NCBI GenBank assembly: GCA_036172665.1
Contig: CM069870.1
Span: forward strand, 57,288,212-57,352,211
Reading direction: 5' to 3'
Length of the DNA stretch: 64,000 bases
Origin: Prosopocoilus inquinatus
Lineage: Eukaryota; Arthropoda; Insecta; Coleoptera; Lucanidae
The first letter of the stretch is position 1, and the number at the start of each line of letters is the position of its first letter. The position numbers were made by a program, and so were the translations under genes. A model generated the notes under the pieces. The model worked only from the letters and a program-made list of their open reading frames with translations, did no database searches and was not told the origin of the DNA. Below, in pieces: positions 46,745 to 57,525 of this stretch.

Positions 46745-46761
46745 ATTTCCTGTTGGAAAGG
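46745..46761 (-). promoter_or_regulatory. Conserved upstream motif of subfamily A
   Basis: ATTTCCTGTTGGAAAGG, 161-177 bp upstream of the start at 46584. Confidence 0.4.
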
Positions 46762-47079
46762 ATAAGATCATTTATACATACCGAGAACGTCTTTTAACTT
46801 TACGTACAATATTTCATTTTTCCCTGGTTTCGTTTTGAAACGAACATTTGCAGATGTTTGCCTTTGGTGAAACGAAGATAGTTCAAGATTTAGTTTTGAA
46901 GTAGAAACATTACGAAAGTATAAAATGTTCACGTTTAGGATTTAAATAGTGCTAAATGTTTATCAAAATTTTGTACAGTATTTCTTACAACTTGAGATTC
47001 AACTCATGATGTTTTATGTCTGCAACGTACTGACCTGTTTTATTTCCGTAAACATTCATTAAACTTTAATCATTCATCG

Positions 47080-47670
47080 GGGCCGAATTCATAAACGTTC
47101 GTTAGCATTAATCGACCGTTAAAATTAAACGTTGCTATGGTTACACATGTTGAAAATATAGATATATTTATTTTTATTTACTTATTGTCTTAGTAAATGA
47201 TATTTTACAGGTTAATTTTGTTGTTTATCTTAACCAAGTAAACGATAAATTATGGAACAGACCTGTTATATTTTACGGGCTGTTATAAAAGACCTGTAAA
47301 ATTTTACAAGTTTGTCGAAAAGCATATTGTCTATTTACGTCACCATGACTACGTCTAGCTAGAAATTATGGCTTTGATAAAAAGAAACTTTCCACAAAGA
47401 AAATAAAGTAAATTAATTAAAAATGTGAAGGTGAAAATAAAAATTTGTATGGGACACAGTTTACAATTAATCTATACTAGGCTCACATTATGGTCTCGCC
47501 TCACAAACTTCCAGCTCGCCTGTAAAGATTAATTTACGTGTCAAGTAAATAACTATAATAGATTATTAAAGTTTATGAACGTTTATTACTTTCTGTCCCT
47601 AAACTTACACGTGTGTAACCTTTAGTTTTAAAGACTGATTAAGCCTGCTGAACGTTTATGAATTTGGCCC
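47080..47670. mobile_element. MITE-like element, about 590 bp
   Basis: Inverted ends GGGCCGAATTCATAAACGTT and GGGCCAAATTCATAAACGTT. Noncoding. Superfamily not assigned. Confidence 0.7.
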
Positions 47671-47892
47671 TTTTCGTAAATAAATTAAGTAATTTATGAC
47701 CATTACTTTTTGTAAAGTATTTTTCCGTTTTTTTCTTTTGACGTAAGTCAATACTTATAGAAGCTTGTATATGGTGACGCATTTCACACAATGTAAAGAA
47801 ACGAAGTTAACATACACATAAAAATTATAATAAGTAGAAAATGAAACTTCCTTGTTGTTAAAGCATAACGTTCTATTTTTAGAAAAATTTTG

Positions 47893-48245
47893 TGCTAATC
47901 GTTTTTGATTGCAGCGAGAACCTCGAGCAGCCTCTAGACAGCTGTTTCAGCCCTGCTTGGAGCTTCTTCAGCAGAGACGTAGCTCGACATTCCCACTGCA
48001 GAACAAAAACGACTTGCCCAATTTATTGAAAAAGCCCCAAGCAGGGCTGAAACAGCTGTCCAGAGGCTGCTCGAGGTTCTCGCTGCAATCAAAAACGATT
48101 TGCACAAAATTTTTCTAAAATCTTTCATTATGCTTTGACAGCAAGCATGGCCGCCTTGCATGGGGGACTTATTAGGAGCAAATCCCGCTTCAATTTGTCT
48201 ATGCTACTGCAATGTCAGGTCAAAAAGCGATAGTAAGATATCGCT
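47893..48245. mobile_element. Hammerhead-bearing repeat, inverted arrangement
   Basis: Two arms of about 67 bp face each other: GCAAATCG..like sequence at about 47895-47960 and its inverse at about 48037-48103, separated by about 75 bp. The left arm with the spacer contains a full minus-strand hammerhead (47930-47978). The right arm contains only the 3' half of a plus-strand one (48033-48067). The repeat body follows to about 48245 (CTTTGACAGCAAGCATGGCC, GGGGGACTTATTAGG, CAATGTCAGGTCAAAAAGCG). Confidence 0.65.
47930..47978 (-). ncRNA. Type I hammerhead ribozyme (minus strand)
   Basis: In order on the minus strand: stem I GTCTCTG; core CTGAAGA; stem II AGCTCC-AAGC-AGGGCT; core GAA; stem III ACA-GC-TGT; cleavage-site C (position 47937); stem I TAGAGGC. 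All invariant core bases are present, and stems I (7 pairs with wobbles), II (5 pairs) and III (3 pairs, 2-nt loop) form. Such short stem III hammerheads are known from animal ribozyme repeats and often work as dimers. Activity is inferred. Confidence 0.65.
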
Positions 48246-48264
48246 ATTTTATATGTTCTATTTT

Positions 48265-48385
48265 TAGGAAAGTATAACAAATATTTAGGATCTACCCCCT
48301 TTCTGTAAAGTCTCAAGGCAGCTGCAGCATTTTTTCCACATTCAAAATATGCTTCAATAATATCCACATAATTCTGGTTATCCAT
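48265..48385 (-). pseudogene. N-terminal helix-turn-helix fragment of a transposon protein
   Basis: From the ATG at 48385: MDNQNYVDIIEAYFECGKNA then AAALRLYRKG. The Y..I...Y...GKNA..A.RLY pattern resembles the DUF4817-type helix-turn-helix at the start of many arthropod transposon proteins. It ends within about 40 codons at the border of the hammerhead-bearing repeat. Confidence 0.45.
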
Positions 48386-48399
48386 TTTAATATTTTTCT

Positions 48400-50030
48400 A
48401 ATTACAAAATGTAATTTTAGTAAAATGTGCGACCGACAATTAAGACACGCACAGCCCACTTAGTCTTTCTTTAATGTAATTGCTTCAATTTAAAAATTTG
48501 TAAATTACTTCCTTAAATTCTCGTTCTTTTTCCAAGCATGGGTACAATTGTTTAGATTTTCAAATTCGGGAAAAACATTTCTATAAAAATGAGTAAAAAA
48601 GAAATAATTGTGCAATTTGAAAAACAAAAGTTAACTGTCTTCTGTCAAAAACAGATGTTAAATCGATTTGAATTGTGGCTTTTTTTAAGCAGTTTTGTTT
48701 GACGTATATTTAAGAAAATCGGATAAAAAATAAGGACGTTACAGCATCAAAGGCTTTTCATATTCCGTACATATGAGCGGAAATGATTACGCACTGTTCA
48801 ATTAGTTTGTTTGTTTTCAAAAAATAGAAAAGCAAATAAAAATTGTTATTTTGGTTAGTAAATCTGTAAGATAATAAAATCTGTGTTTATTCACACAGAA
48901 TTTTTTATTGCATAAGAGTGTATAATAGTTGCGGCCTTTATCAATGAAATGCAAAATTTCAGACCTCCAGCAATTGCTTTGTTTCCAGTTGATTTTGTTA
49001 CATGAGGTTAGAAGAAAAGGAAGATACTCTGAGTGCGCACTCAGTGCATATGCGTACTACGATGCTCATCTTAAATGATACTCTTGCATGCGAACCACAC
49101 CTTTAAGAGCATTCAGCGTAAGGACGCTATAAGTCGATTCTTTAGGTTTCAATTACACAGATAGTCAAATCTGCAACTAATAGACTTTTAAATAAGTATA
49201 TTGCAACAGAGAATATGAAATAAATAAAAAAAAAACTTTTTAAAACGAACTGAAAGGGTAATTTATTAACTTACGTGACGTTTCGGAAATAAAATTATTT
49301 GCTTTATCAAAAGTGAATAACGGAAAATATAAACAATTTAGCCTACTAATTTTTTTTTAAATTAATTGTGAAGAGATTGTTAGAGGTTAAAAAAAAATTA
49401 TCAGCAACACATATTTATTTATATTACACTATTTAACCTAGAGGAAATGAATAACATATGAAGTAATATACCAACATGTATGTGTATTAAACAATTCTCT
49501 CAATATACAAAATTAGATTTTAATTTAGTTTTAAGGTAGGCGAACACCTTAATTTTTTTATGATTGAATTTCTTTTACGTGATATTTAAACTATTATTAT
49601 TAAATTATATAATTGCGGATTTTTTTTATTTTTGTGAAGAATATGTTTAAACTTCAATTCAATTGCATAAAAAAATATATTAAGCAACCCTTCTGGAGTA
49701 CCCCCCAAAACCCTCCCTTTGCATATGTAAGGTTAAAATATTAAATATCTAGTATGCCTTATTGTTATATAAATAGACTTTACATTATTGTTTTCATTTG
49801 CTATTTATTTCACATAAACATAAAATTGTACTTCCCGTTGATACCATTTCTCCCCTACCTATAAATGTCGTTCGTTCTAAGTTAAGGCCTAAGTTCTTTT
49901 CTTCACTCCTGTCCTGAGATTTAAAATTTTATGAATCTTATGTTCTAGTTAGGTTGCAGATGCTCTCAAGTTTTACTTAATTTTATTTTAAGGTCTCTTA
50001 CTTACATCGACTTAGCATCTCGTAAATGAC
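48400..50030. other. No gene recognised
   Basis: Very AT-rich. A stretch near 48765-48840 (TTACGCACTGTTCAATTAGTTTGTTTG) matches 58535-58570. Otherwise nothing supportable. Confidence 0.45.
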
Positions 50031-50033
50031 TTA

Positions 50034-50158
50034 GGTCCAGTTTTACAAATGTAGCTCAACTTTGAGCTGAGGCTTAAATCCTTAACAACGATTATTTCAA
50101 CAATTGTGAAGGATTTAAGCTTCGGCTCAAAGGTAAACCGTCAACGTAAAACTGGGCC
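50034..50158. mobile_element. 125-bp MITE with TTA target duplication
   Basis: Ends GGTCCAGTTTTAC and inverted GGCCCAGTTTTAC, with long imperfect arms (GCTTAAATCCTT). TTA flanks both sides, as expected for PIF/Harbinger-type elements. Confidence 0.7.
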
Positions 50159-50429
50159 TTACTCAGCTCAGATTGTTTATTTGGCCATAATTCACTCTTT
50201 CCTTTACTACTTACTTTATTTCGTTAGCATCACGTATAACTTATATGAAAATACTTATTTCATGAAATAACAAAAAAAGCCGATCTAAAGTTAATTAAAA
50301 AAATTGCCTCTACATATATTCTTTTTCTATCAATTTAAACTCATCTCTGTGAACCCTTGAATTTTGTTAAAATTTTATCCTTCCTAATTTAACAGAATTT
50401 ATTTCTTTGAGAATTTGAAAAGTCAACAG

Positions 50430-50640
50430 TAACAACTATTCATACTGAACATCCTATTTTGAGGAAAGCATTTTAAAACGAAAACGCAAAATTCTCTTAT
50501 ATAAGTGCACACCAAGAGTTAATGATGACACTCACTAACATTTCTGCGGAAAACGGACATAATAATAACAATTATTTTGATTAATTTCCTGTTGTAGGAT
50601 AAAATCTGTCATTAAGCGTGATAAAATCTATCCAGTAAGA
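50430..50640 (-). pseudogene. Orphan promoter region of a subfamily A gene
   Basis: Matches the upstream regions of 25627 and 39462: TTATATAAGTGCACACCAAG, GTTAATGAT, TTTCTGCGGAA, TTAATTTCCTGTTGTAGGAT and AAAATCTGTCATTA. The TATA-like box (about 50496) and conserved motif (50583-50600) are kept, but no exon 1 is found downstream. Confidence 0.55.
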
Positions 50641-51232
50641 TGCAAATGATTGAATTCATTAACCAAATGCAGATTTAAATGAGCTCATCCTGAACAATAA
50701 AATAAAATTTATTAGAAAATCAGTATTTTCTTGAAAATCATTTTTGAAATAATTTACTAATTGCTGACATAAAACATAGAGTTATTAAATATTTTCTTGC
50801 TTTCATTTTATTAAGCGATTGTTCTAGATGTAATATTCGCTTTAAATGTTCACGTATATCTCAATATGGAAGGAATTGAAGCAAAATGACAATGATTTTA
50901 TGTGTGGATAATCGATAACAAACTGTTATTCCAAATAGAGACGGAAATATCCTGCAATGGTGACATTTATTCGAAAATTTTGCTTCTCAAATTTTTCGAC
51001 TTTTGATTTTATTGGTTTTCATTGTTTATTTTTTATTTTATTTTTACTTGTAAATGATGATTTTATAACACATTAAACAATTGTTACTAAACTGTTTCAA
51101 TAAATGTCAACCGTTTCAAATTTTAAATAAAGGAATCGAAAAATCTTAATTTACTGTATGGTGCGTTAATTTCTTGGAACAGTGTATTATTAGTTCTATA
51201 ACTTCATAAACATTAAAATTTTTACGGTATGG

Positions 51233-51283
51233 ATCAAAGCAGATGCTCAGAAAAATGACTGAAATACTAAATAAACCTTCATT
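51233..51283 (-). pseudogene. Orphan exon 1 of a subfamily A gene
   Basis: ATGAAGGTTTATTTAGTATT and the following bases match exon 1 of 45852-46584 (MKVYLVF then F-L-S-I-C-L), with a one-base shift and a lost donor site. No other exon is nearby. Confidence 0.6.
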
Positions 51284-51658
51284 TACTGAATTGCCATACA
51301 ATGGTCTGGGGGAAAATATCATTTGGCACTACGGAAATGATTATATTTACGTACAATGTCAATTTTCCTAAGTTTAACAACGATTACAGGAGGCTAGCTA
51401 GGATGAAATAAAATGAGTTTTAATCAAGAAATATCAAGATTTATTTTCATGGTAAAAAGTTTATGATTGTTTGAAATGTCCACCTTTACAATTTAAACAA
51501 TGATGCTGTTAAAAGTTTTCACAGTTTTAATGATTCGAGATTCAACTCATGATATTCAACAATGTCACTATTCTACACCACTGCCACGGTGGATGAAAAA
51601 TATAGGTAATACGATGGAGCATTTGGCACGGGAACGTAGGATCAATGTACGAGAGATA

Positions 51659-51787
51659 GGGCCAGTATTTCAGTCCTAGATTAACTTTAGCCTCCACTTT
51701 GTTCCCATATCTGCAATTATTACGACAAACTGCTTCTATGAGAATGAATCAAAGCTTAAAGATAACGTGTGACTGAAATACCCGCCC
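51659..51787. mobile_element. Short MITE
   Basis: Inverted ends GGGCCAGTATTTCAGTC and GGGCGGGTATTTCAGTC, arms continuing to GCTTTA/TTAAGC words. About 130 bp, noncoding. Confidence 0.6.
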
Positions 51788-51799
51788 TTAGACAAAGAA

Positions 51800-52880
51800 A
51801 TCTGCACTGGGTGAATCAACAATGTTTACGTCTTAAGCATGACATAACATCTCATTACCGCGGAACATACAAAAACATAAACACTATGTCGATGCGAAGG
51901 TTTAGTGAAGGATTTTAAAATTATCTAGGTTGGTGCATTGTATCAATCATCTTTTGATTGTCAAAATCCGGCAAGCAGTTATAAAGTATACTTGCTGCTA
52001 TTTTTTTAGTTTCTTGGTTTTATTTGCTGTTAATAGTTTCTTGAGTTTATTTCATGACCGTCCTTGACCAAAATTAGGTCTGTCTCAGTACTTTAAGGCC
52101 TACATACATACATATTTGGATACAAACTTGAGCAACAATCTGGAAACATTGTTGCAAGACAACGTACTGAAACTGTTTCTATACACCATCACAATCAGAA
52201 ACCGATTCACAATAAACATTTTGCATACCCATCCGAATGCATCTCAGCTATTTAAGTATTAAAGCTGTTTCTTTGTACTTAAAGATATTTGAGATTCGCG
52301 TTAACAGGTGCTCGCAGTCTAGACTTGACGCGATTTTTCTTATTACCTTTGCGGTTTGTGCAAATTATCGATGCGTTCAAAGAAAAAAGAAACACTTCTG
52401 TGGCATTGGAAATTGACTGTCAATAGATAGCGCTAAACGCAATAATTAAGATGAATTTTACAAATTCAGTGTCAAATTAATAGAAGTAATGATTTAGTTA
52501 TTTACATCCAAATTATTTCAAACAGGTAATTTGATCGGGTTTACGACAACGAAAAAAAAATGATTTTAAACCATTCAGCTGACAGTTTCGGTTTATTTTT
52601 AAACCTTCCTCTGAGCCTCTGATTCAAATTTTTTTTAATACTACAACCCATGTGGTTTGAGTTTACCGAACCTCAAGGTTACTTAAAGAATCAACAACAT
52701 CATTGGACTACGGCAAAAAATGGATGACAAAACAATCAAAAATATGTAAATTTTACAATTTAAAATCAAATCAATTTGGATTATGCGAAATGAAAACCTA
52801 CACAACTTTTGTTATGACGTTTTCTTGATCGAATGAATCTAAAGGGGCATTCTTGGATTTATCCAGATGTTTGGGACACG
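51800..52880. other. No gene recognised
   Basis: AT-rich intergenic DNA without family exons or transposon ends that I can support. Confidence 0.45.
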
Positions 52881-53642
52881 CTGTATAGTTTCGTTAAAAT
52901 TTATTTATTGTTTATAAATCTATTTTTTCATAAATTATTCAAATAGGTAAGAGTATTCAATTCCATGAAAGACTTTATAAAGCTCAATTGACCCCCCCCC
53001 CCCTAGCCTGCCCCTACAGATTTCTCAACACCTGTCAAGTCAATATCGCCCACGTACTATCAAATTAAGACGAGAACGGTTTAGAATGACAAAAGCGCAC
53101 AAGATCAATGCAAATGCAGTTGCCATTCAAACCTCAAATATGTTTCAACCTTTGGTATGTGCAACGACATCAACCTTTGGTGTGTGCAACGACACTGGAA
53201 TTGTTATCTATAACATCGCTGGTTAGCACTGTTCTCATTCTCAGTAAAAAAATTAAAAATAAATGAAAACCAAAACGTGAACTATTTATTTTCTCGGTGA
53301 AGCTGGGTTTTAAGTCCATATATTTTCTTCAACCTGGGAAAGTATAATTTTGTATTTCTTGCATAAATCTTCTGCATCTATTCTTTTTAATTCGATTTTT
53401 ATAACCTGCTAAACAACTATATGATTTGAAGTTAATGAATTTTAAATATTTATCTTGCGTTAAATGACATAATATTATTGTCCATTAAATTTGGTAGTTG
53501 AAAACAAACTATATCGTGGTGCAAAAGAGTTTCGAAAGTGATTCACGTAGATATATGTTTTAATATCTTCTCTGTATAATAACAAAGTTTTGTAGTGATT
53601 ACTTGGTTTACTTTTATTTACTTGCATTTAAAGCGAAGTATT

Positions 53643-54589
53643 TTATGGTTTTTCAGTTCTAAGACGTCGTTTGCTTACAATGCTGCCATACCATTTTAAT
53701 TCAGCTATCATTCCATCTCCAGAAATAATTTTCACTAAGAACATGTATTCGCCTTCGGGAACAAACGGAGGAAAATGTTCTTCTCTCGGTGCAAAATTCC
53801 TAACAATATACAAACCCTAAAAGTAAAATAACAGGAAAAAAAGGAATACTAAATATTTAATCAACCAAAATTAATTCCGTACACTTATTTTATTTTATGG
53901 TTTGCAGTGGGAATTTCGAGTTACGTCTCTGCTGACGAAGCCCAAAGCCGGGCTGAAACTGCTGTACAGAGGCTGCTCGAGCTTTCCACTGCAATCAAAA
54001 ACGATTTGCGACAAAAATTTTTAAAACTTATTTTATCGTTTCTTGGAAGTGTTTAAACTGAAAATCGAGAATCAATGTTGTTAACTTACTGGTCGCACTG
54101 GGCATTTCGTGATATTACCGTGTTCAAATAATTCTTGAATTCCAAAACTACGTCTTTCCAACGTACTACACAAGGGTAAATCAAATAAAATCGGTGACTT
54201 TTTATATTCATTGCTTAAAAACCAATATGCTTGAATGCGGATCTAAAATGTGCCAAAATATTCAGTGAGTTTCGGCCAATTTAAAATAGAGTTTATTGAA
54301 CGTACCTTAAGTTTCTCGCCTTGCATAATACGTTTTACGTCTATGAAAATATTCAAAGCTTTGTAGGTTCGATTGGGTTTAACATTTTCAAATGCAAATT
54401 TACTCACCCAACTATCATTAGAATAAGTTACTTGGATGAAATGATTATTTAAAGTGTAATCATTCTGTTCGTACTAAAATTAATTATCATGTAAGAAATG
54501 GGTACAGATAGCCATATTATATTTCATACCGCTGAAATAAGAAAAACAACAGAAATAGAAAAGAAAATACATCGCAAATTCTCAGCCAT
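53643..54589 (-). CDS. DUF1091-like secreted protein, subfamily B (intact), ribozyme repeat in intron 3
   Basis: Exons 54530-54589, 54306-54473, 54090-54242 and 53643-53816 (20+56+51+57 = 184 residues, phase 0). Leader MAENLRCIFFSISVVFLISA. Exon 2: YEQNDYTLNNHFIQVTYSN, VKPNRT, QGEKLK. Exon 3: QAYWFLSNEYKKSPILFD, a cysteine, ERRSFG, TKCPVRP. Exon 4: NFAPREEHFPPFVPEGEYM, ELKWYGSIVSKRRLRTEKP. Twin of 61695-62500. Intron 3 contains a 133-bp hammerhead-bearing insertion in antisense to the gene; the twin's intron lacks it. Confidence 0.87.
53894..54026 (+). mobile_element. Hammerhead-bearing repeat between 10-bp direct repeats
   Basis: CTTATTTTAT stands at 53884-53893 and again at 54027-54036. 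The twin gene (near 61935-61955) has a single AT-rich counterpart and no insertion. The insert holds the tail of one unit (TTTGCAGTGGGAATTTCGAG), a complete hammerhead, and the head of the next unit (GGCTGCTCGAG..GCAATCAAAAACGATTTGC), i.e. a unit junction. Confidence 0.7.
53925..53973 (+). ncRNA. Type I hammerhead ribozyme (plus strand)
   Basis: Stem I GTCTCTG (53925-53931); core CTGACGA (53932-53938); stem II AGCCC-AAAGC-CGGGCT-type hairpin (53939-53954); core GAA (53955-53957); stem III AC-TGCT-GT; cleavage-site A (53966); stem I CAGAGGC (53967-53973). Every invariant core base is present and all three stems pair. It is antisense to the host gene, so it would cut only a plus-strand transcript. 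Self-cleavage is predicted, not shown. Confidence 0.7.
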
Positions 54590-55794
54590 CGCACTACAGG
54601 GAAGTCAATATTTCACTAAATAAGATTGCAAGTGATCGTACCCCAATATATTAGCAGTAAATTACTGTGTAAAAAGTTTAAGCAGAACTCTCAACTTCCG
54701 TGTTTTTTTTATTGAAAATCTATTTTAAATTACTGGATAATCTTTTTTTCTGCAACACTAAATACATGAATCTACCAGCAATCAAACTTAATATCACCAA
54801 GCCTCATTTTTCTAATTTTGAAACTGTAATTTCAGTCAGACGAGAATTTCTAGATTTCCGCAATTGTTGGAATTTCTATAATGAAATAACGATGTAATGG
54901 TCAGCGTCTATTTCTGAACATAGATAATTAGATTCCCTTTTTTTTTTCTAGTTTTCCCCGACTCTTTTTTTATTTATTATTTATTCTCAAGAAGCTTTCA
55001 AACACATACCGAAACGTTGACATTTGACTCAATTTTTCGAAGTGCCCATGAAAAAACTAAAGGAAAGAGAAGTTTTTGATAAAGTTAGCAAGTATTGCAA
55101 TAATAAGTAAAATTCCTTTTGGCTAGTTATGACAAACTTAATTTAATCAAAAACAAAAAAAAATCAGATGTATTCCATTATAAGTTTCTTAAAAATATAC
55201 TCTTTATTCGTCTATGAACATCGGAGTAATTAATTAAAGAGTCCTGGGGGCTTCCTTCTATTAACTGGGATTCAAGAGTTCCGTGAAATGCAAACCGAAA
55301 GCTTTTAATATGACTAATGTGATGGCTGTGTCTTATCGAAGATTCCTTTCAAACAAGTTGCTTACTACCATCGAACTCTTTTCCTTTTACGAGTGTGTAG
55401 TTCATTTTACTTTAGTCACGCTCTTTCATTAGTACACAAGACACGTAGCTATTAAATGAATTTGTGAAAATAAAACTGATATTTATACCTATTTTCTTCG
55501 TTCAACTTGTACTTTGATATTTGAATTAATTTCAGTTTTGTAGAATTCATGTAGATTTCGCGTTCGCGTATTTAGAACTTTTAATAATTTAACGTAAGAA
55601 AAAAGAATCAAAATTAAATGTTCCTTTCTGAATTGTCAATTGCGTAAATTTGTAATTGTTATGTCATTAATTAGTGGGTTGTGCTATTTTTGTTTTTCCA
55701 TTCCATACCAAACTGGCAAACTTTTCGGTTTCGCTTTTACATGTATAATGTTTTAAACATCTCCTAGCTATAGTTCGTTTTTTCTTTGTCTACA

Positions 55795-56740
55795 TCAGTG
55801 GTTCTCAACCTTCTTTCAGCAACAACCCCTTACAAGAAAATAAACATTTCCATCGATCTTCTTTCAAATTTTATTAATTTTCCTAAAACAGGAGGTACGT
55901 GTAGATATACTGATTATATTTGGGTTATCTCTTTTTTTTAGTTACAAACCGATCTAATTTCGTGTTTTATTGATTCAGTTTGACTTTATTTTATGTTATG
56001 AGTTTGAACAGTTGAAAATTTGTCAGTGCTCTTAATTCGATTTAACTTATGTTGGTGTTACAAAGTTTTTACTTTCATTTTACCTTCATCACCGGTCGTA
56101 TTTTTTTTAATTCCTTATTTACTTTATTTAAATCAATTTTTAATATAATTAGTTGATCGTCCTTTGTTTTTCTCTTAATAGGTTCAAGACATTAAATTTA
56201 TATCATATTTTATCTATAAATGTTTTTTTCTATCTTTTTGTTTGATTATATTTGATGTGATGATATTTTTCAATTATTAATTGATCGCCTTTTTTTATTT
56301 ACTGGGTTTGAGTTTATGTTACAGTTTAACACTGTCGATTGATCGCCATTATTGTTTTCCCTTTTATGTGATTTGGCTCTTTTCTTTAATATTTAGAGAT
56401 TAAATTTTTGATTTTAATTAGTTGTTTGTATTTTCTTTGTTTGATTTTACTTGATATGATTTTTTATTTATTAATTATTTATCAATTGATTAACTTTTGT
56501 TCTTTAAACCGTTCGTTTTCTGTAATATTTAAATTAAATTTTTGGCTGTCAATTTTTATATCGACCTAACTTGGTTTAGCACATTTTCATTCTAACTTTC
56601 GTCTTTTGTTTTCCTTTTAATGACTTCAAATTTTTTTAATTTTTATTGATTGATTGCCTTTTTCTTCTTGGTTGATCGCCTTTTTCTTCGTCTTTTATTC
56701 ATGTTTGTTTAATTTAATTATTATGGGATCGAGAGCAACT
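55795..56740. repeat. hAT-type end followed by T-rich degenerate repeats
   Basis: CAGTGGTTCTCAACC at about 55797 is a common hAT terminal sequence; the counterpart at 63813 is CAGGGGTTCTCAACC. No right end was found. From about 56150 to 56700 variants of TTGATCGCCTTT recur about six times in T-rich DNA. Confidence 0.45.
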
Positions 56741-56812
56741 TAAGTACAATTGTATCTGTGTTAATTATTATTTCTTAAACTTTTATTATATTTATTAAAG
56801 TACAGTTGTATA

Positions 56813-57525
56813 CACAGGGTGGGCCAATAGTGCGTATTCGGTAGATAGTGCTTACCTTAATGCAGATTTTTAAAATCTGTTTTCGGTATTACTTACCTAT
56901 GGTATAGATGATATATAGTAGACTTGTTGTGTAATACATACTGAACCCTACATCATTGTAAAGCTTAATCAAAGACTTGTTAAATTCAGTCATAAAATAT
57001 AGTGTATTCCATTTAAATTAACCGAGCAAAATAAACATCGGAGTTATGAATCACCCTGTGTAAAATAATAGGAATATGTCCGAGGTGGAAATTGTTTTCT
57101 ATTCCATAGAGGTAAGTAGTTGCTAGTGTAAAATTTAAATGCCGAATTTTAATAAATATCAAATAATTACCAATTTTTTTACATTGAAATGTCAATATCT
57201 CAAATGTCAATCTTACTATTTATAAATCTGCTTTTTTACATTGAAATGTCAATAGCTCAAAAACTATTAGGGTTAGGTACATAATATCCATATAATAAAT
57301 TTATCTACTCTTAAAGACGAATCGAAATAAACCATAATATACAGTATGTTTCTTTTAAAAAACATAACTTTGGTCTGACACAGCCACCCGAAACACTCTG
57401 TATAATTGTAACTAATTTTAAATCATGCATCTATACCATAGGTAAGTAATAGCGAAAACAGATTTTAAAAATCTGCATTAATACAGGCGTTGTCGACCGA
57501 ATACGCACTATTGGCCCAGCCTGTA
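56813..57525. mobile_element. Inverted-end element, copy 2 (complete)
   Basis: Left CACAGGGTGGGCCAATAGTGC and inverted right CAGGCTGGGCCAATAGTGC, arms about 120 bp long (AATGCAGATTTTTAAAATCT). Noncoding. It contains internal CACCCTGTG and ACACTCTGT ends like other elements here. Inverse copy at 35626-36205. Confidence 0.75.

Larger units (their letters stand above)
52885..55820. repeat. Segmental duplication with a subfamily B gene, copy 1
   Basis: Collinear with 57660-63840 in blocks: 52890-53430 with 57670-58260, the gene at 53643-54589 with 61695-62500, and 54600-55820 with 62510-63840. Copy 2 has about 3.3 kb of extra inserted DNA before its gene. A near-repeat (CAACCTTTGGT.TGTGCAACGAC, two copies at 53148-53190) lies at the left. 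Confidence 0.8.
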
